64,000 nucleotides of DNA, from assembly GCA_949825065.1 (NCBI GenBank), contig OX463842.1, positions 5,607,723 to 5,671,722 of the forward strand, written 5' to 3'. Within the stretch, counting starts at the first letter, position 1. The number at the start of each line of letters is the position of its first letter. Origin of the DNA: Odontocerum albicorne (taxonomy: Eukaryota; Arthropoda; Insecta; Trichoptera; Odontoceridae). Made by a program: the position numbers and the translations under genes. Of this stretch, positions 43,741 to 54,753 are shown piece after piece. The notes beneath the pieces are model-generated. The model ran no database searches. It saw only the letters and a list, made by a program, of their open reading frames with translations, and had not been told where the DNA came from.

Positions 43741-45607
43741 TATAAAGATCGATTTAACTATACAGGTAATACAAAATAGATCTGAGATCTGCCCTCTGCC
43801 TAATTTTGAAACGAAGTTGGTCAATTGAAAAAAAAAAATTAAAAACATTTAATCTGCGAGATATATCAACATGAAAGTGTTTAAATAATTAAATCAATAA
43901 ATAAACACATTAAATAAAGTTTCATTTAAATAAAATGTTTGATACATTAGTTTATATTTTTGTACATCTTCGCTGAAATATTTAAAAATACTTATTCAAA
44001 GAAACGTAAACAGTTTGGATCGATTTCCTCTCGATGGCTTAATTTTTACATAATATTTAACATAACGTGTTTTGCGAAGTAATTTTTTCGCTATAAGGTA
44101 ATTTAAGGTACTTTTCTAGTCATAATTATGATAAATCGGCCATTATAATTCGATTCGACTTGAGTAGTGCGGCTATTTTTCAAAGTTATTTAGTTAACTT
44201 GTAGCGTTATTGAGTATAAGCTGCTTAAACCAAAAGTTATGGCCTTATTGTGACACTTGAAAAGAATTATTTTCACTGAGTAAATAATTCTTTGAATATC
44301 TTACGTAATTTGCTTTATTTTAACTCTCAATAACAAAAAGCAGAGACTTGAAACAGCTGAATTAAAATGATTTTAGTGATTTTTCTCATATAATTTTTGT
44401 GTATGATAAATTTTTTCCAAACATTAGTTAATTCGTTATATAACATTCTTTGGAGTGTTTTATCGCGTAGTTTAGTTTATGACACCGATGTTTTGGAAAC
44501 GTTGGAAATGTCATATTCAGAGCTTATGACGAAATTCATTATAAACACCAAACCCTGAAGATAAAAAAGGCAACATTTTCAAAACGTCGGGGTCATAATC
44601 TGAACCACGTGGTACTACCAAAAGACCTTTTACTGCTGATACGAAGAATCGCGACATCCTCAAAACATGTAAGTTTATTAATTGAATAAACATTTCGGGT
44701 TTAAATTTTTTAAATTGCAAATTGTTAGAAAATGACTGTCTTTTATTTCTGTTCAAATAATTTATACGGTACGTGTTTTCGTTTCCGTGGCTTTCATCCA
44801 TAATAATAATTTTACATTCAGCCACCGTTTACTAGTGACATAAGGTCGTGAAAGGTTGGCATGGATATGCCATAAAAACATCTTAGTTGACACGGTCATT
44901 AAAGATAATAAGATGAGTATAACAACACGGAAGAAGTGCACTTGGCAGACAAAAGATTTCAGATAAAGCAAAGTAGAATCTAAGGACGCTGGGAGGGAGG
45001 TGTGACTGGGAGGAGATGGTGAGGGATCGATTGATTTGGAGGTAAAGTTTTACGTGCAGGCATACGTTACCTAGATATCACGCGAATAATTTATTTAAAG
45101 AATCATTGTGCAGTATACTATTTGGCAGGTGTATACTCGTAGTCGCATGGCAATCATTCCCAAATTACAATACAATTTTTTACCTAGTTCTCAGTGGAAA
45201 GTGGGGATTAACAGTATGGATGTGGAGAAAAAAATACTTAAAAAACAAACATAAAAAAAAAACAATTTAAGAAAAAAAACGAAAGAAGTATAATTAATCA
45301 TAAAATAACCCTCTTCCTTAATTGTTCTACTTTACCCACCCTAATCCCTTTTTTCCTTGAGATTTATCTTTTATTTTTCTTTGTTATCTTCGAATATTGT
45401 TTTCATAAACAATGTCAAAGACACCGCCATGGATACCAATAATAATTATGAAACAGAACAATATATTCGTTAGATGTATTTCCACGAAAGTATTTAATAA
45501 ATAAACTTTCCATCATATATTAAATGTTTTAGAAAGTAACCGAACTGCTTTTATAGAGATTAGGCAATTTTTTTCTAATTATCTCTATAAAAATCCGTTT
45601 CAAGGAT
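43741..45607. other. Long AT-rich spacer
   Basis: A PLE-like motif may lie at 44550-44600 (CCCTGAAGATAAAAAAGGC then TTTTCAAAACGTCGG). Otherwise nothing; the 102-codon frame at 44517-44825 (-) has no known domain. Confidence 0.45.
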
Positions 45608-46143
45608 TAAATAAATGGTATTTGGGGAGCATGTTATCAATAGATGGCATAATAGAGAAGTGTGTTGCTGCAGATAACACAGTCAACGGTGCATTATGTA
45701 TAGTTTCATTTTCAATAAATAAATTGCAAAATCTTGGGAAAAATATTGTCTGCAAGTGTCAAGTCAAGGCACTGAAAACGAGTGATAAGAACATAATAAA
45801 TGTGAGCCTTGCGTAGAATATTTGGTATTACAATGTTTGATAAATAAGCTGATAAAGGAAAACTATTTACTAGAGAGAATACAACTAAGAAAGTAATCTT
45901 GATATGGTTTTGCTACATTCATATAATGAGTTGCGAAACACTGACGAAATAAATATATTTGTCTGGAATAAAATAAGAGCGAAGAAGGGCTAGACCAATA
46001 TGAAAGGGTGGAACAGGGAAAATTGCTTCAGAAATTATACCTGAGAGAAAGGTGAAATGTGCGAGAAACCGGAGAGCATGTATGGACTTAGACGAGGAGA
46101 AGTTGTGAGCATGGGTGGAAATGCGTGGAGATCTGTCCTCTCT
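45608..46143 (+). pseudogene. LINE-A fragment, upstream part of an interrupted copy
   Basis: Reads YLGSMLSIDGIIEKCVAADN then TVNGAL, a segment that lies between the RT palm and thumb in RTE-like LINEs; after a deletion come WFCYIHIMS, RRRARP, CARNRRACM and ending at a LINE-H insertion. Many stops. Confidence 0.7.
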
Positions 46144-46383
46144 TATTATTATTATCCTAAGCTCGACAGCCCTGGGTGGGCCTTGGCTGAATCCAGGAGC
46201 TTCCTCCATTCTTGTCTGTTTGATGCCCTTATTCTCCAATTTCTCACTGGCAACACCGATGCATCCGTGTTGACACTGTCCATCCATCGCATTTTGGGCC
46301 TTCCTGGTCTTCTACGTCCCTGTGTTACTGAGAGCGTGAGGCGTTTTGTAGGGTTGTCGTCGTCCATTCTGATTATGTCCTAT
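46144..46383 (-). pseudogene. LINE-H 3' fragment inserted in LINE-A
   Basis: Minus strand: MDDDNPTKRLTLSVTQGRRR, PGRPKMRWMDSVNTD, RNWRIRASNRQEWRKLLDSA and KAHPGLSSLG, a typical LINE ORF2 C terminus, with a (TAA)n-type 3' end. GATCTGTCCTCTCT at 46130-46143 and 46384-46397 is an exact 14-bp target duplication. Only the C-terminal end is present (5' truncation). Confidence 0.88.
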
Positions 46384-46407
46384 GATCTGTCCTCTCTACC
46401 TACCTAA

Positions 46408-46721
46408 AAGAACCTATCGCAATGGTATTTATGTATTTTATTATTTATTCTATTTATATAAGTTTTTTATAACCTAGTAAAATTTAAGGATTTTTGGTCA
46501 GGGTTCAAAGCATTAACGGGGCCCAGGTCACTGGGGACTTGTGCGAGACGAGGGTTCGGAAAATATGACATTATTTTGTATTCTAAGTCCGTTGTAAATA
46601 TAAAATTTTGTTCAAAATTTATAAAACGAATACCTTAGAATTCGATGAACTTTTAAAATATGGGAGTGTATTGGATTTTTTTGTCAAGAGAGTGTGATAT
46701 TTTTTATTGAAATATAGAAGC
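46408..46721. other. AT-rich spacer
   Basis: No gene seen; a brief GC patch at 46500-46560. Confidence 0.4.
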
Positions 46722-47397
46722 AACGAAAATAGGTCTTTCAAAATCATTATTGTTTGACACCTACCTTTGAAAATAAATATTTCAAAACTATTATTGTTTG
46801 ACACCTACCTTACAAAATATATATTTCAAAATCAGTATTGTTTGACACCTACCTTTGAAAATAAATCTTTCAAAATCATTATTGTTTGACACCTACCTTT
46901 GAAAATAGATATTTCAAAATCATTATTGTTTGACACCTATGTTACCTTTGAAAATAGATCTTTCAAAATCATTACTGTTTGACACTTACCTTTGAAAATA
47001 TATATTTCAAAATCATTATTGTTTGACACCTACCTTTGAAAATAGATCTTTCAAAATCATTATTGTTTGACACCTACCTTTGAAAATACATATTTCAAAA
47101 TCATTATTTTTTGACACTTACCTTTGAAAATAGATCTTTCAAAATCATTATTGTTTGATACCTATCTTTGAAAATAGATCTTTAAAAATCATTATTGTTT
47201 GACACCTACCTTTGAAAATAGATATTTCAAAATTATTATTGTTTGAAACCTATGTTATCTTTGAAAATAGATCTTTCAAAATCATTATTGTTTTACACCT
47301 ACCTTACAAAATAGATATTTCAAAATCATTATTGTTTGACACCTACCTTTGAAAATAGATATTTCAAAATCATTATTGTGTGACACCTACCTTTGAC
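46722..47397. repeat. Minisatellite, 44-bp unit
   Basis: About 15 units built from CATTATTGTTTGACACCTAC and TTTGAAAATAGAT.TTTCAAAAT. Two units carry an additional GTTA(C/T)C insertion. AGATCT and AGATAT variants alternate in part. Confidence 0.96.
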
Positions 47398-47859
47398 ACA
47401 AGTACATTGCTTTTATTTATGCCTTTAATTAATAAACATTTAAAACTGTTGTAAGTATTCTGTATGCAATATTGAAAAATTGGTTCATTTAGTACTTTTG
47501 AAAGTCAGTAAAGTAAGCTGTTTTTTCTTCTCGATATTCTTTTCCTATCCACCACCACATAGTGTTCATGATCTTTGAATAATGATTGAAATATTTTTTG
47601 ACTTCATTTATTTACTTTTGTCTGGTTGGCTGGAGAAGATAGCTGTTGCCAACTAACTCGCAATTTGTATATTTTACAATACTGTAAATAAATATAAAAA
47701 GGAAATTAAAATTAGTTAATGTCACATTTACGTATTTCACATTAATTAGTGCTTCCTTTAATTGCCTTTTCCTCTAAATTTCACAAAATGTTTTTCCTTA
47801 AAGTAATTGTAGTGTAGTGGTGTTATGTAATTGAACAAAATGTAACATTGATACCGAAA
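47398..47859. other. Spacer with S2 tail at 47612-47660 (+)
   Basis: GGTTGGCTGGAGAAGATAGC then TGTTGCCAACTAACTCGC is the S2 tail in plus orientation. Otherwise AT-rich. Confidence 0.45.
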
Positions 47860-48010
47860 GTTATGAAGTGCGGGGAAGTAGGAAGTAGGGCGATGAATCA
47901 TGGCGCTGGCAAGTGGCGGCGACAAGCAAACACCCGGTAAATCGTAATGCGGAATTATACGGCCGAAACCTGAAAGCTGAAAGGTTGGCTCGTAATTGGG
48001 GTGGAATTAC
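47860..48010. other. GC-richer segment, candidate conserved element
   Basis: Stands out from AT-rich flanks, is not repetitive within this window, and has homeodomain-type TAATT cores (GTAATTGGGG, CTAATTGT). Function unknown. Confidence 0.3.
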
Positions 48011-48235
48011 TACTAATTGTGTTGCAAAGCTCATAATAATAAGAGTACTGTGCCTAAAATAACAACCCTGTTTCCCTACAACTAATAACTGCTTTAATTT
48101 TTTTTATTAAAAATCAATCTCGAAAGAAGACAGAAATCTGTTTGTTTTTACATTTCTGAAATTAACAAATTATTCATGTACTTGTAACCAAATAATAGTT
48201 CAAATTTTTAACCTTTTTTATTCCTGGGAGAATTA
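48011..48235. other. AT-rich spacer
   Basis: Nothing recognised. Confidence 0.4.
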
Positions 48236-48445
48236 AGATTTTCTTAAAAGGCAAAAGTAGAGGAAGTCCTGGAAATGTGGTTGGATCAAGTTATTTATAT
48301 TTTGTAAGATAAATTGTAGGAGTTGTATTAGAAGGTACCATATATGATAATGGCAGAAGCGAAATATGTGTGTCGAGATTAGAAAGTCTGGTGCTCTGTC
48401 CTCTCTGCTTTCCCCAAGAGGGAAATGGCGTGATGCCGTGATGAT
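48236..48445 (+). pseudogene. LINE-A 3' fragment
   Basis: Pieces read RGSPGNVV / WLDQ, MIMAEAKYVCRD and KVWCSVLSAFPK, ending GGCGTGATGCCGTGATGATG. Clear C-terminal and 3' end of the family. Confidence 0.72.
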
Positions 48446-49079
48446 GATATGTATTTTTTTATAATTTTTGTAATGTCTTTTTTTTTTCAATATGTTTTTT
48501 TCTGTGTATTGGACAGCCAGCAACCTTTACACCTATTTAGGGGTTGATCCACTACGTGGTGGGTTTCCTATGGGAGTAACCATGAAAAAGTATACTGGGA
48601 ATACGTGTCACATTATATTTCAGAAGGTGGTCCGTCTAATAACGTCTTCTCTCTCTTCCCCATCTCGCGATATCTTCGATTGAATATAACATATTATTTT
48701 CATTTTGTATTGCGTTTTAAATTTACTTCATATAATATAGTATCATCCTAAAAACATTTAACGAAATTGCTTTAGCGTTAAAACGAATTATTTTGTTAAA
48801 AAATATTACACCATTGGTCTAGAATTAATATGCGTGCAAAAAATACAGAAAATTTTCTTCGATCGTCTAATGGAGGCCAGGAATTTTCGTTCTTTGAAAA
48901 ATTTGCGTTAATTCTTGCACCAAACATTAGGAATTGGTATCAGAAACGCCCCTTAAAATATTAATTACGCCTTGTGGTGAAACGAAAGAAATGTTTCACC
49001 TTGTGCGAATAAGCCATTTCCACAAAACTCTGAAATATAAAATACTTCTCATGTTTTGTCTCGGGAAAAAAGTAACTTG
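48446..49079. other. AT-rich spacer
   Basis: Nothing recognised. Confidence 0.4.
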
Positions 49080-49145
49080 CAGGGATGCTCAAACTATGGT
49101 CTGCGGTCAGAATTTGGTCCACATGACTTTTAATTAATTTTAGTT
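49080..49145 (+). mobile_element. Solo hAT terminus
   Basis: CAGGGATGCTCAAACTATGG and GGTCAGAATTTGGTCCACA follow the CAGGGxTGCTCAAACT...GGCC...TTTGGCC pattern of animal hAT ends. No partner end found. Confidence 0.55.
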
Positions 49146-49289
49146 AAATGGACACCTTTATCACAATATCTATTAGGAAAACCTTCTTGAGTAACGATCT
49201 GATTCGTGTTTCATCTCTATCGTTTCCTAGAACTAGATGAAATAATAAAAATAGCCAAAGTTGATATTATTAGTTGTGCAAATTTTTTT

Positions 49290-50065
49290 GGTCTTCCTCT
49301 TCTTCCTCTTGGTCTAGGCCGCATGACATGTTTGTGACGGTGGGCTGTTCTGGGATGATGACGTCAAGCTGTCCTTCCATCTTTTCGGCGACCTTCCTGA
49401 TAGTCTACTGCTGCTAGGATTTTCAGTGTTAGCAATTTTCGCAAGTCTCGTATCCTCTATGCGGTCTACATGATCCCTCCAGAAGCGCCTTCTGCTTCTA
49501 CCCCACCTCACTATGTCTTCAACACCACATACTGACTTCATCGTCTCATTTTTGATCCGATCTCTCAGAGTTCTGCCTGCGATGGAGCGTAGGGTTCTCA
49601 TTTCCGCCCTTCTGAGAAGGTTTTTGGTCCTGTTGGTATCGGCTCTTAATTCTATCCCATATGTCATGATATCTTATATATATCCTGACCTTACTTTCGG
49701 TTAGCATATGTTTGTTACTCCATATAGTGTCCCGCAGGCAGCCAGCCAAAGCTGTCGCATTATTAGTTTGTGCTCGTACTTCACTATAAAGGTCACTGTT
49801 GCTGAAGATCTCTACACCTAAGTAAGTGAATTGCATGACTTGCTCGATGGGTACATTATCGATGATCAGTTTGCATCTGAGTGGCTCTTTTGATATTGTT
49901 TACACTTTGTTTTATTGACAGAAATCGTCATATTGTATTTCTTAGAAACAAGGTGAAATTTGTAGAGCATTCTCTGAAGATCATCTTCGTTTTCTGCTAA
50001 TATTGCAGCGTCGTTGGCATAACACACTATATTGATACATTTATTTCCCATTTTGTAACCCAGGC
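49290..50065 (-). pseudogene. LINE-D reverse transcriptase fragment
   Basis: Minus strand: CINIVCYANDAAILAENEDD then LQRMLYKFHLVSKKYNMTIS (RT palm motif and following), QFTYLGVEIFSNSDLYSEVR, NRTKNLLRRAEMRTLRSIAG, RTLRDRIKNETMKSVCGVED, RRRFWRDHVDRI, SGRSPKRWKDS. The catalytic Y-A-D-D is Y-A-N-D here, which would kill polymerase activity. Frameshifts split it into several frames. The 3' end has an AAGAGGAAGAAGAGG purine tail. Confidence 0.87.
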
Positions 50066-50354
50066 TTTAAGAAGTCCATTTTTTGGTGTGTTTTTAAAAT
50101 CAACAATACTATGTTTCTTAAAAGCTAATAGACATGATATAAAAATGGAATGTAGTTTTCAAAACAGCCTTAAAAGTTAAAATATTATTTATACGTCAAA
50201 CGAAACTCTGAAGGCGGGTTTAAAATCTAAAATATTCATAAAATAAGCTCCGATGTAAACTTTCATTTGCACTTAATTTCCCAACTTCAATACTATCTGA
50301 AAGTTGCAAACATACATGCATATTTCGTTTCCTATACGTTTACACTGTATATTT
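50066..50354. other. AT-rich spacer
   Basis: Nothing recognised. Confidence 0.35.
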
Positions 50355-50785
50355 GTTTTATTAATCTTTCTTATTCATTCGTTCTGCATGTTTAAACCAT
50401 CTCAGCGTGCTCTTTTTTATCTTATTTAACACATGAGCCTTAAGTTAATATTCATCCTGGATCACTTCATTCCGTACTTTGTCACATCGTGTATTCTTTT
50501 CAGAACACGCAATTTTACAGCATGTGTTCGGCTTTTTTCAGTCCACGTTTTTTATCACACGTTAAAGGTGGTACAAGAATACAGTTGTGGACTGTCATCT
50601 TAGCATATTTTGATACTGCCCGGTCCTAGCATGTGTGTTTAGTGCCTTGTTGACTTTATTTTCTACCATGACACGCCTTTCGATATCACTTCATTCCGTA
50701 TTCTGTAATAGATTGCCATCCCGTGTATTCTTCTCAGTGCACGCATTTCTCCAGTATTTTTTCGGCACGTTTTGGCCTATATTGT
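50355..50785 (-). pseudogene. LINE-A fragment with partly duplicated domain
   Basis: Two pieces of the same region lie side by side on the minus strand: 50676-50785 (RRIHGMAIYYRIRNEV-like) and 50355-50675 (MTVHNCILVPPL, then RNEVIQDEY, LRWFKHAERM). Either a local duplication or two insertions. Confidence 0.65.
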
Positions 50786-51539
50786 TTTCAATTGTATTAT
50801 TAGTGAAGTGGGCATTCAACCTTTCAAAAAGGATGGGATGTGTCAAAGACAAATTAAAGGAAAGGATTGAAAAATATGTTGAACACTGCATGTTCTTCTG
50901 TACACAACATTAGTTTTACACAATAATACAATCACTGTAAGATTCTTTCAGGTTCTCATAATAAGTTTAAATTTTTCCTTATTTTATTGCAATGTTCGTT
51001 TTTTATCGACTTTTAAAAAAGATAATAGTAATTCTCAAACTAGAATTTTGAATGAGCATGAATATAAATATAAATTGTCACAAAAACTACATACAAACAT
51101 TTGTATGAATCATATGCCAAAAAATATCAAAAAACAGTACGCGCATGCATACCACCTGCCGCGCATAAAATACAAACTTAAGAATGATCAAGGCTCAGGT
51201 AATCAAAGACCCTAACATAGAAAAAGAAAGACATAATTAAACTAAGTAAATAATAAGAAAAATAACTAAACACATAATTATTACCATCCAATTACAAAAA
51301 AATAAAAAATAAACGCACTTCGAAATTTTAACTTATTTACAGATATCTCGAAAAGTTTGAGAGTAACAAAATTAACGAGTCACGCCGTGGTGTCAAATTT
51401 ATGGTTCAAACAAACAAAAAAAAACGCTATTAAATAACTTTTAAAGGCATTCAGACTTTCACCACATACTCATATGTTCGAGACTGAAGTATAGTCATCA
51501 CCTAATCAATACAATCTGGGTAGGGGAGAATTCAGGTAA
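50786..51539. other. AT-rich spacer
   Basis: Nothing recognised. Confidence 0.4.
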
Positions 51540-51850
51540 TAGTTTCACAACTCTCGCACTGGAATATATGCTGCAATCTCGAACTTCTCGAAGGAATTCG
51601 AAAGTCAACGAATAGTCAATTATTCCATTATTATTTTGAAAAGCAGGATCAAATCAAACACCCCTCTACCGTTGGAAAGTCTTATGACATTAATATGCGA
51701 TAGTAATATACTATAGTTAATATCATAATTTCTAAAACTGACCTGACGCAAAAATCTGTGATGCATTCTCTTCTGAGCGTTTAAGTGAACCGTGTAATAA
51801 GGAGTCCAGATACTGGAATTGTATTCCAGTTTATTCCTTACCAAAGTGTA
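51540..51850 (-). pseudogene. LINE-G RT thumb fragment (CR1/Jockey-like)
   Basis: Minus strand reads MVRNKLEYNSSIWTPYYTVH then RMHHRFLRQVSFRNYDINYS and VIRLSNGRGVFDLILLFKII. The 'LVR.KLEY.S.IW.PYY' motif is diagnostic for the RT thumb of CR1/Jockey/R1-like elements. The catalytic palm is missing. Confidence 0.75.
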
Positions 51851-52504
51851 ATACAGAATCTTGGTTAGGTGTATCCCTTGAATTCCTTTATTATAAAGCT
51901 CAAAATTCGCAACAAATTAGCGACAATCTTATTATCATAGGTTTAAATAGACATAAGTTATACGTTCTCTAGAATTTTTGACCAGTCTTTGTTACTTGTG
52001 AAAATGGAAATACGACCCACGACATAGAAGTTTTGACCCGCCTTGTACAGTATAAGGTGTGAATAATTACTCTTGACATTCGTATAATTAATGTTGCTAT
52101 GAAAATCGTTATAATAAATTAATAAAGGTACGTGGTTTCGTGTTAATTAAAATTAACATTCCTTATGGCATACACTGACGTGTTACATTATTCGTTATAC
52201 CTTCGCCGAGGAAAATCATTTTGATTCACAGATATTATTATGAAGGCATGTTGTGTTTCGGTGCTTTTAAATAGTTTCGAGTAAATTACTACTTGTCAAG
52301 GTTTCGAGACGCTTATTAAGGTTTAATTGAATTCGAAGGCTTTCATACAATATATCTGAGAATTTAGGAATTTTAGTTCTATACACGTGTTGTTGATACA
52401 TTATAGTTCCCAATTTGGTTTTTATTGTATTGATATACGTCGTAAGCTAACAATATGTTTGATTAATATTTTTGCTAAATATATTATGATATAAACTTTC
52501 CTTA
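51851..52504. other. AT-rich spacer
   Basis: Nothing recognised. Confidence 0.4.
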
Positions 52505-52560
52505 CATCACATTGAGATGATTTGGAAATGATAAATGAATGAATAAAGAAATACTAACTG
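52505..52560 (+). pseudogene. Tiny LINE-A fragment
   Basis: TTGAGATGATTTGGAAATG and GAATAAAGAAATACTAAC align to 28118-28170 (LRWF.HV..M.EEILT). Confidence 0.5.
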
Positions 52561-52770
52561 CAAATAAGAGTTTTTTTAATAATTATTAATCAAATAATTC
52601 GACAATAACTTTGCGGAACTCCGTATTAGAATGTTGACTTTTATTCATTCATTCAATCGTATGGCGTTCCTTAATATATACGAATTAGCAAAATTGACAT
52701 ATTGAAGAGCGTTGTCGAAAAACTACTTTGTCTTCCCCCTCCTTGATAAGCCCGAATGGGCTTAAATTTA

Positions 52771-53322
52771 TGAGTTGAATTGAATTGAATCATCTCGTGC
52801 GGCTTTTAATAAAACGAGAAGCGTATTCTGCGATGATAATCTAAATTTGAAACTTCGACAACGGTTAGTCAAATGCTTCGTTTGGTCAGTGTTATTGCAT
52901 GGAGTGGAATCATGGACCCTCAAAGTTGATAGTATGAATCGACTAGAAGCATTCGAAATGTGGATGTACCGGAGAATGCTACGGATACCCTGGACGGATA
53001 TGGGTAACAACACAAGGGTTCTTCAAAGAGCCTCAGTTGAAAGAGAGTTGCTGACTAATAATAAAATCCTAAAGGTGTTCTATTTGGGTCATGTACTTAG
53101 AGGACCAAAGTACAAATTACTACACCTGATCATCGAAGGCAAAATAGAGGGTCTAAGAGGTGTTGGCAGGAGGCAAATCTCCTGGCTCCGCAATATACAT
53201 GATTGCACTGGGATAAGGAGCATTGGGGATCTTTTTCGGGCTGCCGGGGACGAAGATGCCTACTCTCAGGTGATACTCAACGTTGGGGTGATCTGATATG
53301 ACACTAGGAAGAAGAACAAGGA
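52771..53322 (+). mobile_element. LINE-B copy 2, 5'-truncated insertion with target duplication
   Basis: GGGCTTAAATTTA flanks the unit at 52758-52770 and 53323-53335 exactly. The 3' end is a GGAAGAAGAACAAGGA purine tail, as in copy 1. Confidence 0.88.
52784..53296 (+). pseudogene. LINE-B reverse transcriptase C-terminal region, copy 2
   Basis: Open from ESSRAAFNKTRSVFC through LKLRQRLVKCFVWSVLLHGV, ESWTLKVDSMNRLEAFEMWM, YRRMLRIPWTDM, YLGHVLRGPKYKLLHLIIEG, RRQISWLRNIHDCTG to VILNVGVI and a stop. No frameshift, so this insertion is younger than copy 1. It starts downstream of the catalytic palm, so it cannot encode an active enzyme. Confidence 0.9.
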
Positions 53323-53335
53323 GGGCTTAAATTTA

Positions 53336-54753
53336 CTGAATTAGGACCAGAACTCGCAATTTATCACCTTGAGAGCTGGAAACACTACCGCACGGGAAGA
53401 GGCAACAACACTCACATGTCTAGTGTACTTGTATTATTATGAGATAAATTAATTTCCAATTCTGTTTTTTTTGTTATTTGTGTGCCATCGGGAATGGAAT
53501 CCAAAGCCCCCGGATGGAAGTCAAGCGCCTTAACAACTAAGTTACGAAGTTCGTCAACTGTTCTATCATAATTACAATGGTTTCTTACTCATATCATGAA
53601 ACTGGCTTCAACCAGACCGATCTCAGTTTATTAGTTTCAACTGTTGTCATATTTCATCACAAATGTGTGGTCTAGTGATCCAAATAAAATATTTGTGTGA
53701 GGGGTTACACAGTTTGCACTATTAAGTTATTTTTCACGGTTCGCAAGTGACTTAGAGTATTTTAAATGTTTAAATACTTTGAACGAAATTTATATTATTT
53801 TTATTATTATTTTATGGATGTTAATGAATTTCACAACTACATTTTTGATTTCTTTTATTAAAATCAGATATTTTTGTATGTTACCGCTTCAAGCTTCCTG
53901 AGCCCTGGTCTGTTACATTTTTGTGTTATATGTGTGTTAGGAAGTATGTATGTTCGTCTTCCTTTCTGAGGTTTTTTTTGTATATGATAAATTAAAAATT
54001 TTACACTCTTTGTGACACGTTTATTTTATATTCAACAATAATGGTCAATAGAAACCCGTTCATTGTACTTAGTAATCAAATAAAAGGTTTCTGCTTTAAT
54101 GTTGTGGAGTTTCACATAACATATTTAATGCCATATTACTTTTTTAATCTACTAATTATATTAATTTTATTGTAGATATACGTGTTTTTTAAATTAATTT
54201 TGAGGCTTTCTTCAGTTGAAATGATTCCGGTTTGTAGCAAAAGCAATTTTTAGTTCCAGGTGGTGTTATGGTTCATCGGAAATATGTGCGGTTTATTGAC
54301 CCTAAATTTTTTTTCCAAAGAGAGATTTCTTTTTGTATTTTTCAGTTAATTAAAACTGTTTTATTTAAGGCTAGTCGTAAAAGATTAAAAGTTTAAAAAA
54401 TCTATTTCGCATCTTAAGTGAAGCTTTGGTAAAAAAATAATAAGATACCGTTTTACTCAGATAAAAAATAAAAGTTTAAAGACCCATGGTACAGTCGTTT
54501 TGGAATCTGCCAATAATAATAACAGTTGATTTTGTAAAATTCAGAACTATTAGCGTTGATTTTATTTCTAAACGGGCAATTGGGACCCGCCTATTGTTAT
54601 TAGCGTTTTAAACCGTTTGGAATATATTTGAAGCGTTATTCCTTTTATATTTTTGAAACTTTTGATGCAATAAAAGTCTTATTCACGTTTAACAACTTTT
54701 AACTGCATATCCTAAATGCTGAATTTCCTCTTTTTTTGTGCCAAATATTACTA
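53336..54753. other. AT-rich spacer with weak SINE head at 53480-53560 (-)
   Basis: Minus strand 53480-53560 reads GTTAAGGCGCTTGACTTCC and TTGGATTCCATTCCCGATGG, a SINE-head-like arrangement. Nothing else recognised. Confidence 0.4.

Noticed and set aside
44517..44825. 102-codon minus-strand frame
   Set aside because: No recognisable domain; the region holds a decayed PLE-like motif instead.
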